A program made the translations under genes and the position numbers. Below are positions 27,628 through 36,560 of a DNA stretch of 64,000 bases, in pieces. The stretch covers positions 186,001 to 250,000 of the forward strand of contig CAWDAK010000013.1 of the NCBI GenBank assembly GCA_963800255.1. The letters are read 5' to 3'. This DNA is from DATFVA01 sp963800255 (GTDB lineage: Bacteria; Bacteroidota; Ignavibacteria; Ignavibacteriales; Ignavibacteriaceae). The notes beneath the pieces were generated by a model. The model was not told where the DNA came from and ran no database searches. It saw only the letters and a list, made by a program, of their open reading frames with translations. How positions within the stretch are numbered: position 1 is the first letter of the stretch; each line of letters opens with the position of its first letter.

Positions 27628-27939
27628 ATGAATAAACGGTTGGAAGGACTACTGGAATTTTATAAAAAGGATCCGAACGATCCTTTTACTTTATACGGAA
27701 TCGCACTTGAGTATGTGTCAGAAAAACAATTTGCTAACGCTGAGGAATATTTTAAGCTGCTGCTGGTAAACCATCCGGATTATGTCCCGGGATACCTCCA
27801 GTATGCTCAGCTGAGAGAAAAACAGGATAAAATTGACGACGCAAAAAAACTTTACATCAGGGGAATAGAAGCAGCAAATAAAACAGGTGATAAAAAATCA
27901 GCTAAAGAAATGGAGGATTTCCTAAGTGATCTCGAATGA
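27628..27939 (+). CDS. Small TPR protein
   Basis: The 103-residue protein consists of about two and a half tetratricopeptide repeats: DPNDPFTLYGIALEYVSEKQ, FANAEEYFKLLLVNHPDYVP and GYLQYAQLREKQDKIDDAKKLYIRGIEAA. No signal peptide is visible, so it is cytoplasmic. Its stop overlaps the pyrE start by 14 nt and it follows the pterin dehydratase by 2 nt, so the three genes are co-transcribed. A scaffold role is usual for TPR proteins; the partner is unknown. Confidence 0.8.
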   Translation: MNKRLEGLLEFYKKDPNDPFTLYGIALEYVSEKQFANAEEYFKLLLVNHPDYVPGYLQYAQLREKQDKIDDAKKLYIRGIEAANKTGDKKSAKEMEDFLSDLE

Positions 27940-28510
27940 TTCTGATATTCTTGATATCTTTAAAAAAACAGGAGCTTTACTACAGGGACATTTTCTTCTA
28001 ACATCCGGAAGACACAGCAATATGTACTTCCAATGCGCGAAGGTGCTTCAATATCCTGAATATACCGAACAGGTCTGCCGTATACTTGCAGAATATTTTA
28101 AGGACTATGAAATTGATACTGTAATTTCTCCTGCTATGGGTGGTATCATTGTCGGGCAGGAAGTTGCACGCCAGTTAAATAAAAGATCCATCTTCGCAGA
28201 AAGAGAAGACAAAAAATTAACCCTGAGAAGAGGTTTCACTATAGAGAAAGGGGAGAAGGTGTTAGTGTGTGAGGATGTTGTCACCACAGGAGGATCTGTT
28301 TTTGAGGTAATAGAGATTGTAAAAGCACAGGGTGGGGAGGTAGTAGGAGTAGGATTCATCGTAGACCGCAGCAACGGAAAAGTTGGTTTCGGATACCCTC
28401 AAAAAAGTACGATGAAAATGGAAGTAATATCCTATACACCTGATGAATGCCCGCTTTGCAAAGAAAATATTCCACTTGTTAAACCTGGATCAAGAAAAGT
28501 TATAGTATGA
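27926..28510 (+). CDS. pyrE: Orotate phosphoribosyltransferase
   Basis: PyrE joins orotate with PRPP to give OMP in de novo pyrimidine synthesis. The 194-residue protein has FLLTSGRHSNMYFQCA near the N terminus, SPAMGGIIVGQEVAR, and the PRPP loop VLVCEDVVTTGGSVFEVI. The start is GTG at 27926, with GGAGG at 27912-27916 (9-nt spacing), inside the end of the TPR gene. Two Cys in CPLCKEN near the C terminus are also seen in related longer PyrE proteins. Confidence 0.93.
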   Translation: MISNDSDILDIFKKTGALLQGHFLLTSGRHSNMYFQCAKVLQYPEYTEQVCRILAEYFKDYEIDTVISPAMGGIIVGQEVARQLNKRSIFAEREDKKLTLRRGFTIEKGEKVLVCEDVVTTGGSVFEVIEIVKAQGGEVVGVGFIVDRSNGKVGFGYPQKSTMKMEVISYTPDECPLCKENIPLVKPGSRKVIV

Positions 28511-28555
28511 TTTTTCTATTTTTGAGTATGTTCAATTATTTTTCCGGATTAACAT

Positions 28556-29824
28556 ATGAAAACCATTCTCATTTTTCTCTTTTCGTCATTTACCCTGTTC
28601 CCCCAGGTAAATTTCGATAACTACTTTAAAGACAAAACTCTCAGGGTAGATTATTTCCACACAGGCGACAGTCTTAAGGATTCTTATTCAATAGATGAGC
28701 TTAAAGAAGAGCCCTACTGGGGAGGATCAAAGACCAGTCTCATCGATTCTTTCAACTACGGCCGCTATGAAGTGAAAGTATATGATCAGGAGGAAAATAA
28801 ACTAATCTTCTCTCACACCTATTCAACATTATTTGATGAATGGCAGACAACCGATGAAGCTAGACATACCGTAAAAACTTTTAGTGAAACCTTTACAATG
28901 CCCTTTCCAAAGGAGAAAATAAGAATTGAATTCTATAGTCGGGATAAGATGAATGCTCTTCATAAGAAATTTGAATACAGCGTCGATCCTGATAATTACT
29001 TTATTTCTCCTGAAAGACAGCTTGAATATCCCTCGTTCGAAGTGGTTCATAATGGTGATCCTGCGGTAAAAGTAGATATAGTGATGCTGCCCGAAGGATA
29101 CACTAAGGATGAAATGGATGATTTTAAAGCCGACTGCAAAAAATTTGCTGAATATCTTTTTAAGGTTTCTCCATATTCTGAAAATAAGGATAAGTTTAAT
29201 ATATGGGGAGTTGAAGCACCTTCTCCTGAAGAGGGCACAGACGTTCCTGCCCGGGGAATATGGAACAAAACTCTGATGAATACCCGGTTTTATACTTTCG
29301 ATCTTGAAAGATACTTAATGACCTCTGATTATAAATCAGTACGAGACCTGGCTGCCAATGCTCCATACGACCAGATATACATACTGGTTAATTCTGATAA
29401 ATATGGCGGGGGTTCTATTTATAATTATTATTCGGTATGCATCAACAATAATATGTTCAGCGAATACGTGTTTTCTCATGAATTCGGACATGGATTTGCC
29501 TTCCTTGCAGATGAATACTACACCTCCGATGTTGCTTACAATGATTTTTATCCCCTGAGTGTTGAACCCCTTGAACCAAACATTACAACCCTGATCGATT
29601 TTGAATCGAAATGGGAAGATATGGTGGATGAGGGCACGCCTGTACCTACTCCTGCTACTTCAGAATACTCAGATAAAGTTGGAGCTTTTGAGGGAGGTGG
29701 TTATGTTGCAAAAGGTGTTTACAGGCCTATGGAAGACTGCAGTATGAAAACCGCGACCGTGAATAATTTTTGTCCCGTCTGCAAACGGGCGATTCAACGG
29801 ATGATAAATTTCTTGACGAATTGA
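28556..29824 (+). CDS. Secreted M64-family metallopeptidase
   Basis: The 422-residue protein has a short signal peptide (residues 1-17), an N-terminal beta-rich M64_N-type domain (to ~145), and a peptidase domain with KVDIVMLPEGYTKDEM. The zinc site is HEFGHGFAFLADEYY, with His308, Glu309 and His312 by position. The C-terminal Cys-containing segment (EDCSMKT, NNFCPVC) is also typical of M64. The family is named after an IgA peptidase but most members are uncharacterised, so the substrate is open. No T9SS tail is present; export would be by Sec to the periplasm or outer surface. No Shine-Dalgarno is visible at the ATG. Confidence 0.87.
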   Translation: MKTILIFLFSSFTLFPQVNFDNYFKDKTLRVDYFHTGDSLKDSYSIDELKEEPYWGGSKTSLIDSFNYGRYEVKVYDQEENKLIFSHTYSTLFDEWQTTDEARHTVKTFSETFTMPFPKEKIRIEFYSRDKMNALHKKFEYSVDPDNYFISPERQLEYPSFEVVHNGDPAVKVDIVMLPEGYTKDEMDDFKADCKKFAEYLFKVSPYSENKDKFNIWGVEAPSPEEGTDVPARGIWNKTLMNTRFYTFDLERYLMTSDYKSVRDLAANAPYDQIYILVNSDKYGGGSIYNYYSVCINNNMFSEYVFSHEFGHGFAFLADEYYTSDVAYNDFYPLSVEPLEPNITTLIDFESKWEDMVDEGTPVPTPATSEYSDKVGAFEGGGYVAKGVYRPMEDCSMKTATVNNFCPVCKRAIQRMINFLTN

Positions 29825-30010
29825 GCGGATTGACGGATTTTGCGTATTGGGCAAATTAATTGGTGAATTGAACAGATTTATCGAATAATTTCGTAAATTC
29901 ATCAATTCATTAATTCGATAATTTATTAACCTGTGATTCGCGCAATTCGCAAATTCACCGAATTCGTATTTCGCTAAATCCGTAATTCGCCAAATACACA
30001 AATTCACACT
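29825..30010. repeat. Degenerate 8-bp tandem array (AATTCnnn)
   Basis: AATTC recurs at 29896, 29904, 29912, 29944, 29952, 29961, 29984 and 30001. The spacings are near multiples of 8, and the intervening octamers are decayed versions (AATTTATT, TTTCGCTA, AATACACA). A TTATCGAAT / ATTCGATAA inverted repeat (29878-29886 and 29913-29921) lies within it. The array fills the whole gap and runs up to the ATG at 30011, leaving no Shine-Dalgarno. Confidence 0.6.
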
Positions 30011-31237
30011 ATGGATCAGAGAAAACTATATAAAACAGTAGAGACGATAGCATCCCAGAAATTCCCTTCTGAAGAAAGCATGCTTATAGAGGTCTTGAAC
30101 CAGATAATTTCTAACGAGCAGATTGACGTAAATGGAGGCAGGCTGTGGAAATTAAAGGTTGATGAAGGAAGTTACGCCCTGTTATACCAGACAGGTTCTG
30201 TGGATATAATACACCAGGATTTCAGGATTTTGATACGTGAATATCCCATATTTGATTTCATTGCCAAGGAACGTACGGTATTAGGAAACGAAACCAACGC
30301 AATTCTCAGGCAGAAAGGAATATTCAAATACTCTGCATCAGGAGTAGGGGATAAGGTAAAACTCAATGATAAACCCTATTATGAATACCTCCTTGCCCTG
30401 AACAGTGAGAACATTGATGATGATTTCAGGATTACCCTTAACATTATCGCCACGGCCTTAACCTCCCGGATTAAACAGCGAAGAGCAGCCTCTTCAGTAT
30501 ATCATCTTAAAGCTGATCTTGATAAGGCGAGGGAACTTCAGAAAAGCATATTGCCCGAGCATGAGTATCATTTCTTCGACTATGAGATTTTTGGTGTAAC
30601 AAACCCTGCTGAAATAGTCGGTGGCGACTTCTTTGATTACCTCGAAGTAGGGGAAGACCGTCTTGGTGTAACGGTGGGTGACGCTGCCAGCAAAGGTGTT
30701 AGTGCATCGGCTGAAGCTATGTATATTTCAGGCGCATTAAGGATGGCAAGCAACTTTGAGCTTAAAATTTCCCCGATGATGAAGAGGATGAATGAGCTGG
30801 TAAATAAAATCTTTGCCGACGATAAATTTGCCTCTCTCTTTTACGGTGAGCTTTCGCCTGATAAAAGCGGATTATTTTTATACGCAAATGCCGGCCACAA
30901 TCCGCCGTTCTTTCTTAATTACAAGACCGATGAAATATTTGAGCTGGCTCCCACAGGCCCGGTGCTGGGTCCAACTCCTCATGGAAAATATATTGTAGAT
31001 AATATCAATTTCCGGAAAGACGATATCCTGCTAATTTATTCGGACGGTGTGACTGAATCCGCCGATGAGAATTTTGATTTATACGGTGAAGAGCGCCTTA
31101 AGAAACTCCTTATAAGTGTAAAAGATAAGTCTCCCAGGGAAATAACCTATATAATTCTCGAAGAGGTAATTAAATTCTCGAAAACCGGTCAGTATTCAGA
31201 TGATAAGACCCTGGTTGTAATAAAGAAGAATAATTGA
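30011..31237 (+). CDS. SpoIIE/RsbU-type PP2C serine phosphatase
   Basis: The 408-residue protein has an N-terminal GAF-like region (residues ~1-165), a short helical linker (DKARELQKSILPEHEYHFFDY) and a SpoIIE/PP2C phosphatase domain. The metal-binding Asp residues are visible in EIVGGDFFDYLEVG, VTVGDAASKGVSA, IYSDGVTESAD and YSDDKTLVVI. RELQxSILP linkers mark the RsbU class, which dephosphorylates anti-anti-sigma (STAS) proteins. No STAS or RsbW-type partner gene lies in the window, so the target is unknown. It has no membrane segment. Confidence 0.9.
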   Translation: MDQRKLYKTVETIASQKFPSEESMLIEVLNQIISNEQIDVNGGRLWKLKVDEGSYALLYQTGSVDIIHQDFRILIREYPIFDFIAKERTVLGNETNAILRQKGIFKYSASGVGDKVKLNDKPYYEYLLALNSENIDDDFRITLNIIATALTSRIKQRRAASSVYHLKADLDKARELQKSILPEHEYHFFDYEIFGVTNPAEIVGGDFFDYLEVGEDRLGVTVGDAASKGVSASAEAMYISGALRMASNFELKISPMMKRMNELVNKIFADDKFASLFYGELSPDKSGLFLYANAGHNPPFFLNYKTDEIFELAPTGPVLGPTPHGKYIVDNINFRKDDILLIYSDGVTESADENFDLYGEERLKKLLISVKDKSPREITYIILEEVIKFSKTGQYSDDKTLVVIKKNN

Positions 31238-31333
31238 TCTGAATAACAATTGCTGAACTACTGACATATATTCAAAGAAATTTTCCTTCGAATTGATTAT
31301 TATTTAACATCAGATTTTGAGAAAGGTTTAGTA

Positions 31334-32699
31334 ATGATCAAGTCAATTAATCCCGCAACAGAAGAAGAAATAAAATCCTACGATGAAATGGGCCTGGAAG
31401 AGGTCTCAAAAATTATCTCATCAGCAGAAAACGATTTTAACGAATGGCGAAGATCATTCTTTCAGCACACGATGTCAAATGATGAAAAATGCCGGTGCTA
31501 TTTTAAGGAAACACAAAGAGAAATATTCACGGTTGATGACCGAGGAAATGGGAAAGCCTATCGTTCAGTCACGCTCTGAAGTAGAGAAATGTGCCTGGTT
31601 ATGCGACTACTTTGCTGAGAACGGTGAGGAATTTCTGAAAGATAAAATAGTTGAGAGTGATGCTTCCAAAAGTTTTGTAACATTTCAGCCGCTGGGAGTA
31701 GTATTGGCAGTAATGCCCTGGAATTTCCCTTACTGGCAGGTCTTCAGATTTGCTGTGCCCGGCCTGATGGCCGGTAATGCAGGAGTTCTGAAGCATGCCT
31801 CAAATGTTACCGGCTGCGCTCTTGCAATCGAGGAAATTTTCAGAGAAGCAGGATTCCCGGAAAACTTATTCAGAACCCTGATAGTATCTTCTAAAAAAAT
31901 GGATAAGGTGATTGAACTTGAAAAAATAAGGGCTGTAACATTAACGGGAAGTGTCCCGGCTGGAAAAGCAGTTGCCTCCAAAGCCGGATCTCTTATAAAG
32001 AAAACTGTTCTTGAACTTGGAGGAAGCGACCCATATGTGGTTCTTGAAGATGCCGATCTTGATGCAGCCGCCGATATTTGTGTAACTTCCAGGCTGATAA
32101 ACGGGGGACAGAGCTGCATCGCTGCTAAACGGTTCGTAATCGTTGAGGAAGTTTATGATAAGTTCAGGGATCTGTTCGTTGAGAAGATGAAAGCAAAAAA
32201 GATGGGAGATCCTTTTGATGAATCAAATGACCTCGGTCCCCAGGCAAAAGATAATCTGCGTGATGATTTGCATGATCAGGTTAAAAAGAGTGTTGAGATC
32301 GGGGCAAAACTGCTGCTTGGAGGAAAGATACCTGACAGAAAAGGAGCGTACTATCCACCGACCGTACTTGAGAATGTGGGGCAGGGAATGCCGGCATATG
32401 ATGATGAATTATTCGGTCCTGTCGCTTCACTTATCAGGGCAAAGGATGAGATAGAAGCCGTTAAGATAGCGAATGATTCGGTATTCGGACTTGGAGCCGC
32501 AGTTTTCACAAATGATGTTAACCGTGGAGAGCGGATAGCACGTGAAGAGCTTAATGCAGGAAATTGTTTTGTAAATGCCTTTGTGAAATCCGACCCGAGA
32601 CTCCCATTTGGCGGAGTAAAAGAATCTGGTTACGGCAGGGAATTATCCTGGTTCGGCATCCATGAATTCGTCAACATCAAAACCGTCTATATTAAATGA
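31334..32699 (+). CDS. NAD(P)-dependent aldehyde dehydrogenase (succinate-semialdehyde dehydrogenase-like), frameshifted
   Basis: The gene is split by one frameshift. Residues from 31334 (MIKSINPATEEEIKSYDE...) read in one frame to ...RRSFFQH at 31468; the protein then continues as RCQMMKNAGAILRKHKEKY in the +1 frame from 31470 to 32699. An extra base at about 31469 (within CACACG) explains it. The joined protein of about 454 residues has all ALDH parts: PWNFPYWQ, KHASN, the Rossmann-type GSVPAGKAVAS, catalytic Glu in LELGGSDP, catalytic Cys in NGGQSCIAAKR and FGPVASLI. The short N terminus and PATEE start fit the succinate-semialdehyde dehydrogenase-like group. AAAGG precedes the ATG. It ends 4 bp from the convergent DUF2188 gene. 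Confidence 0.88.
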
Positions 32700-32703
32700 T
32701 CTC

Positions 32704-32961
32704 CTATACTCCCTCGTCGTTCCAGTTGTTATAGTCGGGACCTTTATCTTCATCGGGGAAGGGATCAACGGAATCCTGGCCGAGGTTCTCAATTGTGCCG
32801 TCTTTTCTTAAAATTACAAGCGAGGCATCAAGCCCGATCGCGATTTCCTTTGCAGCTTCTATGGCCTCCTGCTTCGTGTTTTTCTCATCAATTGGTTTGT
32901 CTTCCTCATTCCTTCTTACAGTCCATTTATTATCTTTCGGCATCACATATATCTTATTCAT
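32704..32961 (-). CDS. DUF2188 domain protein
   Basis: This small soluble protein of 85 residues matches DUF2188: KIYVMPKDNKWTVRRNEEDKP, a central TKQEAIEAAKEIA helix, then LVILRKDGTIENLGQDSVDPFPDE. An AGGA lies 6 nt before the ATG at 32961 and directly against an earlier in-frame ATG at 32967, so 32961 is preferred. Its function is unknown; the family is small and widespread. The tail is very acidic. Confidence 0.85.
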   Translation of the reverse strand: MNKIYVMPKDNKWTVRRNEEDKPIDEKNTKQEAIEAAKEIAIGLDASLVILRKDGTIENLGQDSVDPFPDEDKGPDYNNWNDEGV

Positions 32962-33025
32962 TGTCATTCCTTTTTGTAGAAAACTTAAAGAATAAATTAT
33001 ATCTTAACAGTGAGGTTTATCATTT

Positions 33026-34336
33026 ATGCAGGATACTTTAAAACTTCTACCTGAATATTTATTAAAAAATGATACGGCACTGACTTCGGCAGACTTGTTT
33101 ATACTGATACAGAAGCTGGGTGTAGCTATTCTTATAGGATTGCTGATAGGACTTGAAAGGGAGCATTCACGTCCGCAGGATGAAAAAATGTTTGCCGGAG
33201 TAAGAACAACTCCTTTAATTGCTCTGCTTGGTTTCGTTGCAGGCCTTGTAGCATCGTTTACGTCCTATTGGGTATACATAGTAATATTTGCGGGATTCGC
33301 TGCGCTGGTAACAGCATCTCACGTGTTTTCTGCAAAATCCGGTCGACCGGGAGGCACTTCCGAAGTGGCTCTCCTCCTTGTTTTTCTTCTTGGCTCGGTA
33401 GTTTATTTCAACTTTATAATCCTTGCGGCTATAATTGCTGTTATTGTTACTCTGTTCCTTACGCTTAAGATACAACTTCACAAGTTTGTAGGTAAAGTTA
33501 ACGAAGAGGATTTATATGCTACTCTTAAGCTTGCTATAATTACAGTTATTGTTCTTCCGCTGCTGCCTGATAAAACTTATGGACCATTCGATGTGTTAAA
33601 TCCGAGACTTATATGGTACATGGTTATACTTATAAGCGGGATAAGTTTTGTGGGGTATCTGCTAATTAAAGTATTCGGTGAAGGGAAGGGAATATTCATA
33701 ACCGGACTACTGGGAGGAATGGTGTCAAGCACCGCTGTAACTTTTGCCCTCTCTAAAAAAAGTAAGGAGAATAGTTCGCTCTCACCTGAATTTGGTGTTG
33801 GGATCCTTCTGGCATCTACGATCATGTATTTAAGGGTCTTTATTGTTGTGCTTATACTGAACAGTAAACTGATTGAAGCTCTCTGGCTCCCACTACTGAT
33901 GTTTACTATTGCGGGATTGGTTATAAGTGTAATAATGTCAAAGAAATTTACAAATGGAAAACACAATTCTATTGAACTCAATAACCCTTTCAGATTAAAA
34001 CCGGCGATATTATTCGGCTTAATATTCGGAATCGTGATATTTGCTGCTAAAGCAGGACAAGTGTATCTTGGATCAGGCGGCCTTTATGCTGCCAGCGGTC
34101 TGGCAGGTCTTACAAGCGTTGACGCTATAGTGCTCTCTCTTGCGAAACTGGCTGCCGGTAGTGTTTCTTCAGAGGTAGCTATGACTGCCGTAATCATCGC
34201 AACTATTTCTAATAATATCGTTAAGGCCATTATTTCAGGTATCTGGGGCTCAAAAAATATTGGCAAATATACTTATACAGGTTTGGGAATACTTTCGTTT
34301 ATATCGCTTGTTTACCTGGGTTTTGTGTTGATATAA
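33026..34336 (+). CDS. MgtC/SapB and DUF4010 domain membrane protein
   Basis: The 436-residue membrane protein has an N-terminal MgtC/SapB-type domain (residues ~25-150, with GLLIGLEREHSRPQ and VRTTPLIALLGFVAG). A DUF4010 domain follows (residues ~180-435), with GLLGGMVSSTAVTFALSKKS and GLAGLTSVDAIVLSLAKLA. About 12 hydrophobic segments are visible. MgtC proteins are tied to magnesium homeostasis and virulence in other bacteria; the fused DUF4010 type is uncharacterised. Transport is likely but not shown. GAGG lies about 10 nt upstream of the ATG. Confidence 0.87.
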   Translation: MQDTLKLLPEYLLKNDTALTSADLFILIQKLGVAILIGLLIGLEREHSRPQDEKMFAGVRTTPLIALLGFVAGLVASFTSYWVYIVIFAGFAALVTASHVFSAKSGRPGGTSEVALLLVFLLGSVVYFNFIILAAIIAVIVTLFLTLKIQLHKFVGKVNEEDLYATLKLAIITVIVLPLLPDKTYGPFDVLNPRLIWYMVILISGISFVGYLLIKVFGEGKGIFITGLLGGMVSSTAVTFALSKKSKENSSLSPEFGVGILLASTIMYLRVFIVVLILNSKLIEALWLPLLMFTIAGLVISVIMSKKFTNGKHNSIELNNPFRLKPAILFGLIFGIVIFAAKAGQVYLGSGGLYAASGLAGLTSVDAIVLSLAKLAAGSVSSEVAMTAVIIATISNNIVKAIISGIWGSKNIGKYTYTGLGILSFISLVYLGFVLI

Positions 34337-34408
34337 AAAGAGGCTGAGTTAAAAAGCATGAATGCCATTTAAAACGACACATACTTTTTAAAACAGCCGC
34401 TCTTTTTT
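34335..34408. terminator. Bidirectional terminator between convergent genes
   Basis: AAAAAGAGGCTGAG at 34335-34348 with TTAAAAAG to 34356 pairs with CTTTTTAAAACAGC and CTCTTTTTT at 34384-34408, with a two-base bulge and a 27-nt loop. T runs lie on both strands, so it can serve the MgtC/DUF4010 gene (plus) and the lipoprotein gene (minus). Confidence 0.78.
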
Positions 34409-34433
34409 GTGTGAGGCTATAAGAAATTAACTT

Positions 34434-34937
34434 TTAATAGTTATTCGTATTTGCTTTCATATGATCAAGAATATTGTTCCATGACTGTTGAACTCCATTC
34501 CAGTCCTGCCTTACGTTTGATTGGAATTGATCCCAGTTGTCCTGGGTGGTATCGTCTATCCTGTCTACCTCATCTTTAAGCTTATCTCTTTTATCTTTAA
34601 GGTCCTTAATCTGGTTATTATACCAGTCTTGTGTTTGCTGACTGGCATTATCAGCTTTATCCTGCATATTGTCAATTTTATCATTAAGGTTATCTATGGC
34701 ATCATTAAGATCATCTTTCAGTTCAGCTCTCTGATCGTAAGTATAATCTTTGTTATAGTCGAAAATAACCGCAGGCTGATTTTCATTCATATTGGGATTG
34801 GTGTGCGGATTCGTATTTTCATTCATCATGGTTCCGTCAGTACCATTTTGGTTTTCGTTATTCCTGTCTGAGCAGGAGGTGAATATGAATACCATAAACA
34901 CGCTTAAAACGAGTGAAAAAAAGATGTTTCTATTCAT
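34434..34937 (-). CDS. Putative lipoprotein with helical coiled-coil domain
   Basis: The 167-residue protein has a lipoprotein signal: a hydrophobic helix then FTSC at about residues 19-22, so Cys22 is the likely lipid anchor. After an Asn-rich linker, residues ~70-145 form an amphipathic helix rich in Asp, Lys and Gln (DLNDAIDNLNDKIDNMQDKA). It resembles short coiled-coil envelope proteins linked to stress in other Bacteroidota, but no named family was recognised. It lies 36 bp after a small Lmo0937-type gene and ends before a shared terminator. Confidence 0.75.
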   Translation of the reverse strand: MNRNIFFSLVLSVFMVFIFTSCSDRNNENQNGTDGTMMNENTNPHTNPNMNENQPAVIFDYNKDYTYDQRAELKDDLNDAIDNLNDKIDNMQDKADNASQQTQDWYNNQIKDLKDKRDKLKDEVDRIDDTTQDNWDQFQSNVRQDWNGVQQSWNNILDHMKANTNNY

Positions 34938-34973
34938 AATGTTCCCTTTCCTGTTTATTAATAAGTCTCTGAT

Positions 34974-35123
34974 TTATAACACTTTACGACCCTGAATCAA
35001 TCTGATAATAAGTACAACAACAGCAATGACCAACAAGATGTGGATAAAGCCGCCCAGGGTGTATGCAGTTACCACGCCCAGCAGCCAAAGAATCAGCAGA
35101 ATTACAAAAATTGTCCACAGCAT
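34974..35123 (-). CDS. Lmo0937-family small membrane protein (49 residues)
   Basis: A 49-codon frame starts at an ATG (35123-35121) with GAGG 6-9 nt upstream on the minus strand. It encodes MLWTIFVILLILWLLGVV, a short polar turn (TAYTLGGFIH), a second hydrophobic helix and the basic tail IRLIQGRK. This two-helix pattern with LLILWLLG and TLGG matches the widespread small Lmo0937-like family, often found with stress genes. Function is unknown. It is probably co-transcribed with the lipoprotein downstream. Confidence 0.82.
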   Translation of the reverse strand: MLWTIFVILLILWLLGVVTAYTLGGFIHILLVIAVVVLIIRLIQGRKVL

Positions 35124-35310
35124 ATTTACTCCTCATAATTTATATTTCTGACACGGGATCAAAATATTGGTAACTGCCTCCTTTCACTATTATTACTATC
35201 ACACGAAGATGGTACTGTGACAAAGATTGAGATAAACAAAACGGAACTAAATTTCCTGTTTTTAGCTGATATGGTTATTTTTACGCAAATAATTTTTCCT
35301 CATCACACAA

Positions 35311-36039
35311 TTGAATAATTATAAATTAATCATACAGTACGACGGTACTGCGTATTCAGGCTGGCAGATTCAGAAGGGGCAGATGACCGTCCAGCAGAAA
35401 ATCACAGAATCAGTTCAAACTATCCTGAACGAGAAGATAAACCTGGTTGGATCCGGGAGAACCGATACCGGTGTACACGCACTTGGACAGACAGCTAATT
35501 TCAGGACTGAGCAGGAAATAGATCAGCACAGATTCCGTTATTCATTAAATTCCGTTCTGCCGAAGGATATTTCAATAATTAAAATGGAAAAAGTGAGTGA
35601 GAAATTTCACGCTAGGTTTGACGCAAGGAATCGATCCTACATTTACCTTTTCTCAAAACATAAATCGCCGTTTTATGCTAGATATTCGTGGTTCTATCAT
35701 TTTGATATCGATTGCAGAAAGCTGAATAAGCTTGCACTGTCAATTTTAGGAAAACAGGATTTCAGTTCATTCTCACGAAAGAATTCAGATACCCTGAATA
35801 AGGTGTGTGAAATTACTGAAGTACATTGGAGAGAAACCGGTGGACTTGTAATATTCTATATTTCGGCTGACAGGTTTTTGCACGGAATGGTACGAACCAT
35901 CACCGGAACTCTGCTTAATGCATTAAAGAACAATCTTGGTAAAAGATACATTGAAGATGTAATAAGTGCCCGGAACCGTGAAATGGCTGCCGAAGCAGTG
36001 CCCGCAAAAGGATTATTTCTTTTCAAAGTAAAGTATTAA
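35311..36039 (+). CDS. truA: tRNA pseudouridine(38-40) synthase
   Basis: TruA modifies uridines 38-40 in the anticodon stem of many tRNAs. The 242-residue protein has LIIQYDGTAYSGWQIQ at the N terminus, the catalytic Asp52 in GSGRTDTGVHALGQTANF, and RFLHGMVRTITGTLL near the C terminus. The start is TTG at 35311, since the conserved region begins five residues later and no upstream ATG is in frame. No Shine-Dalgarno is seen. Confidence 0.95.
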   Translation: MNNYKLIIQYDGTAYSGWQIQKGQMTVQQKITESVQTILNEKINLVGSGRTDTGVHALGQTANFRTEQEIDQHRFRYSLNSVLPKDISIIKMEKVSEKFHARFDARNRSYIYLFSKHKSPFYARYSWFYHFDIDCRKLNKLALSILGKQDFSSFSRKNSDTLNKVCEITEVHWRETGGLVIFYISADRFLHGMVRTITGTLLNALKNNLGKRYIEDVISARNREMAAEAVPAKGLFLFKVKY

Positions 36040-36071
36040 GTTAAAGTCTGTATTGAAAATTAAGGAGTTAG

Positions 36072-36542
36072 ATGGAATTCCTTTCACAGCTTCACCCTCA
36101 AATAGTCCATTTCCCGATTGCATTTTTGGTGATCTATGCTCTGCTTGAAATCACCGGTATAATTTCGAAAAAAGAATTCTTTCAAAAGGCTGCGTATCTC
36201 TTTCTCTTTCTGGGAGTGCTGTCTGCAGTCGCTGCCGTCATCACGGGTAACCAGGCTGCGGAGATTGCCTCGAAGTGGAAAGGGAAGGGTGCTGAAATTC
36301 CAACGGGACTTATTTCTGAGCATGAGGAATATGCAACAATTACTTTGTGGTATTTTACAGGATTGCTGGTGCTGCGAACTTACCTTTTCGTTAAGAAAAA
36401 ATTCGGGGGTATTGTAAAATATCTCTTCATTTTGCTAACAGTAATCGGATTATATTTCATCTATCAGACGGGATACCACGGCGGGAAGCTGGTTTATGAT
36501 CATGGAGTGGGTACTGAACTGAAAAAAGATGAAATTAAATGA
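36072..36542 (+). CDS. DUF2231 membrane protein
   Basis: The 156-residue membrane protein has four hydrophobic helices and the DUF2231 motifs LHPQIVHFPIAFLVIYALLE at the N terminus and a central HEEYATITLWYFTG. The conserved His pairs (HPQIVHFP, HEEYA, YHGGKLVYDHG) suggest a metal or haem role, as proposed for the wider DUF2231/cytochrome-like group, but this is inference. AAGGAG lies 6 nt before the ATG. The next gene starts 18 nt later. Confidence 0.83.
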   Translation: MEFLSQLHPQIVHFPIAFLVIYALLEITGIISKKEFFQKAAYLFLFLGVLSAVAAVITGNQAAEIASKWKGKGAEIPTGLISEHEEYATITLWYFTGLLVLRTYLFVKKKFGGIVKYLFILLTVIGLYFIYQTGYHGGKLVYDHGVGTELKKDEIK

Positions 36543-36560
36543 TCCAGAGAAGGTAACAAC

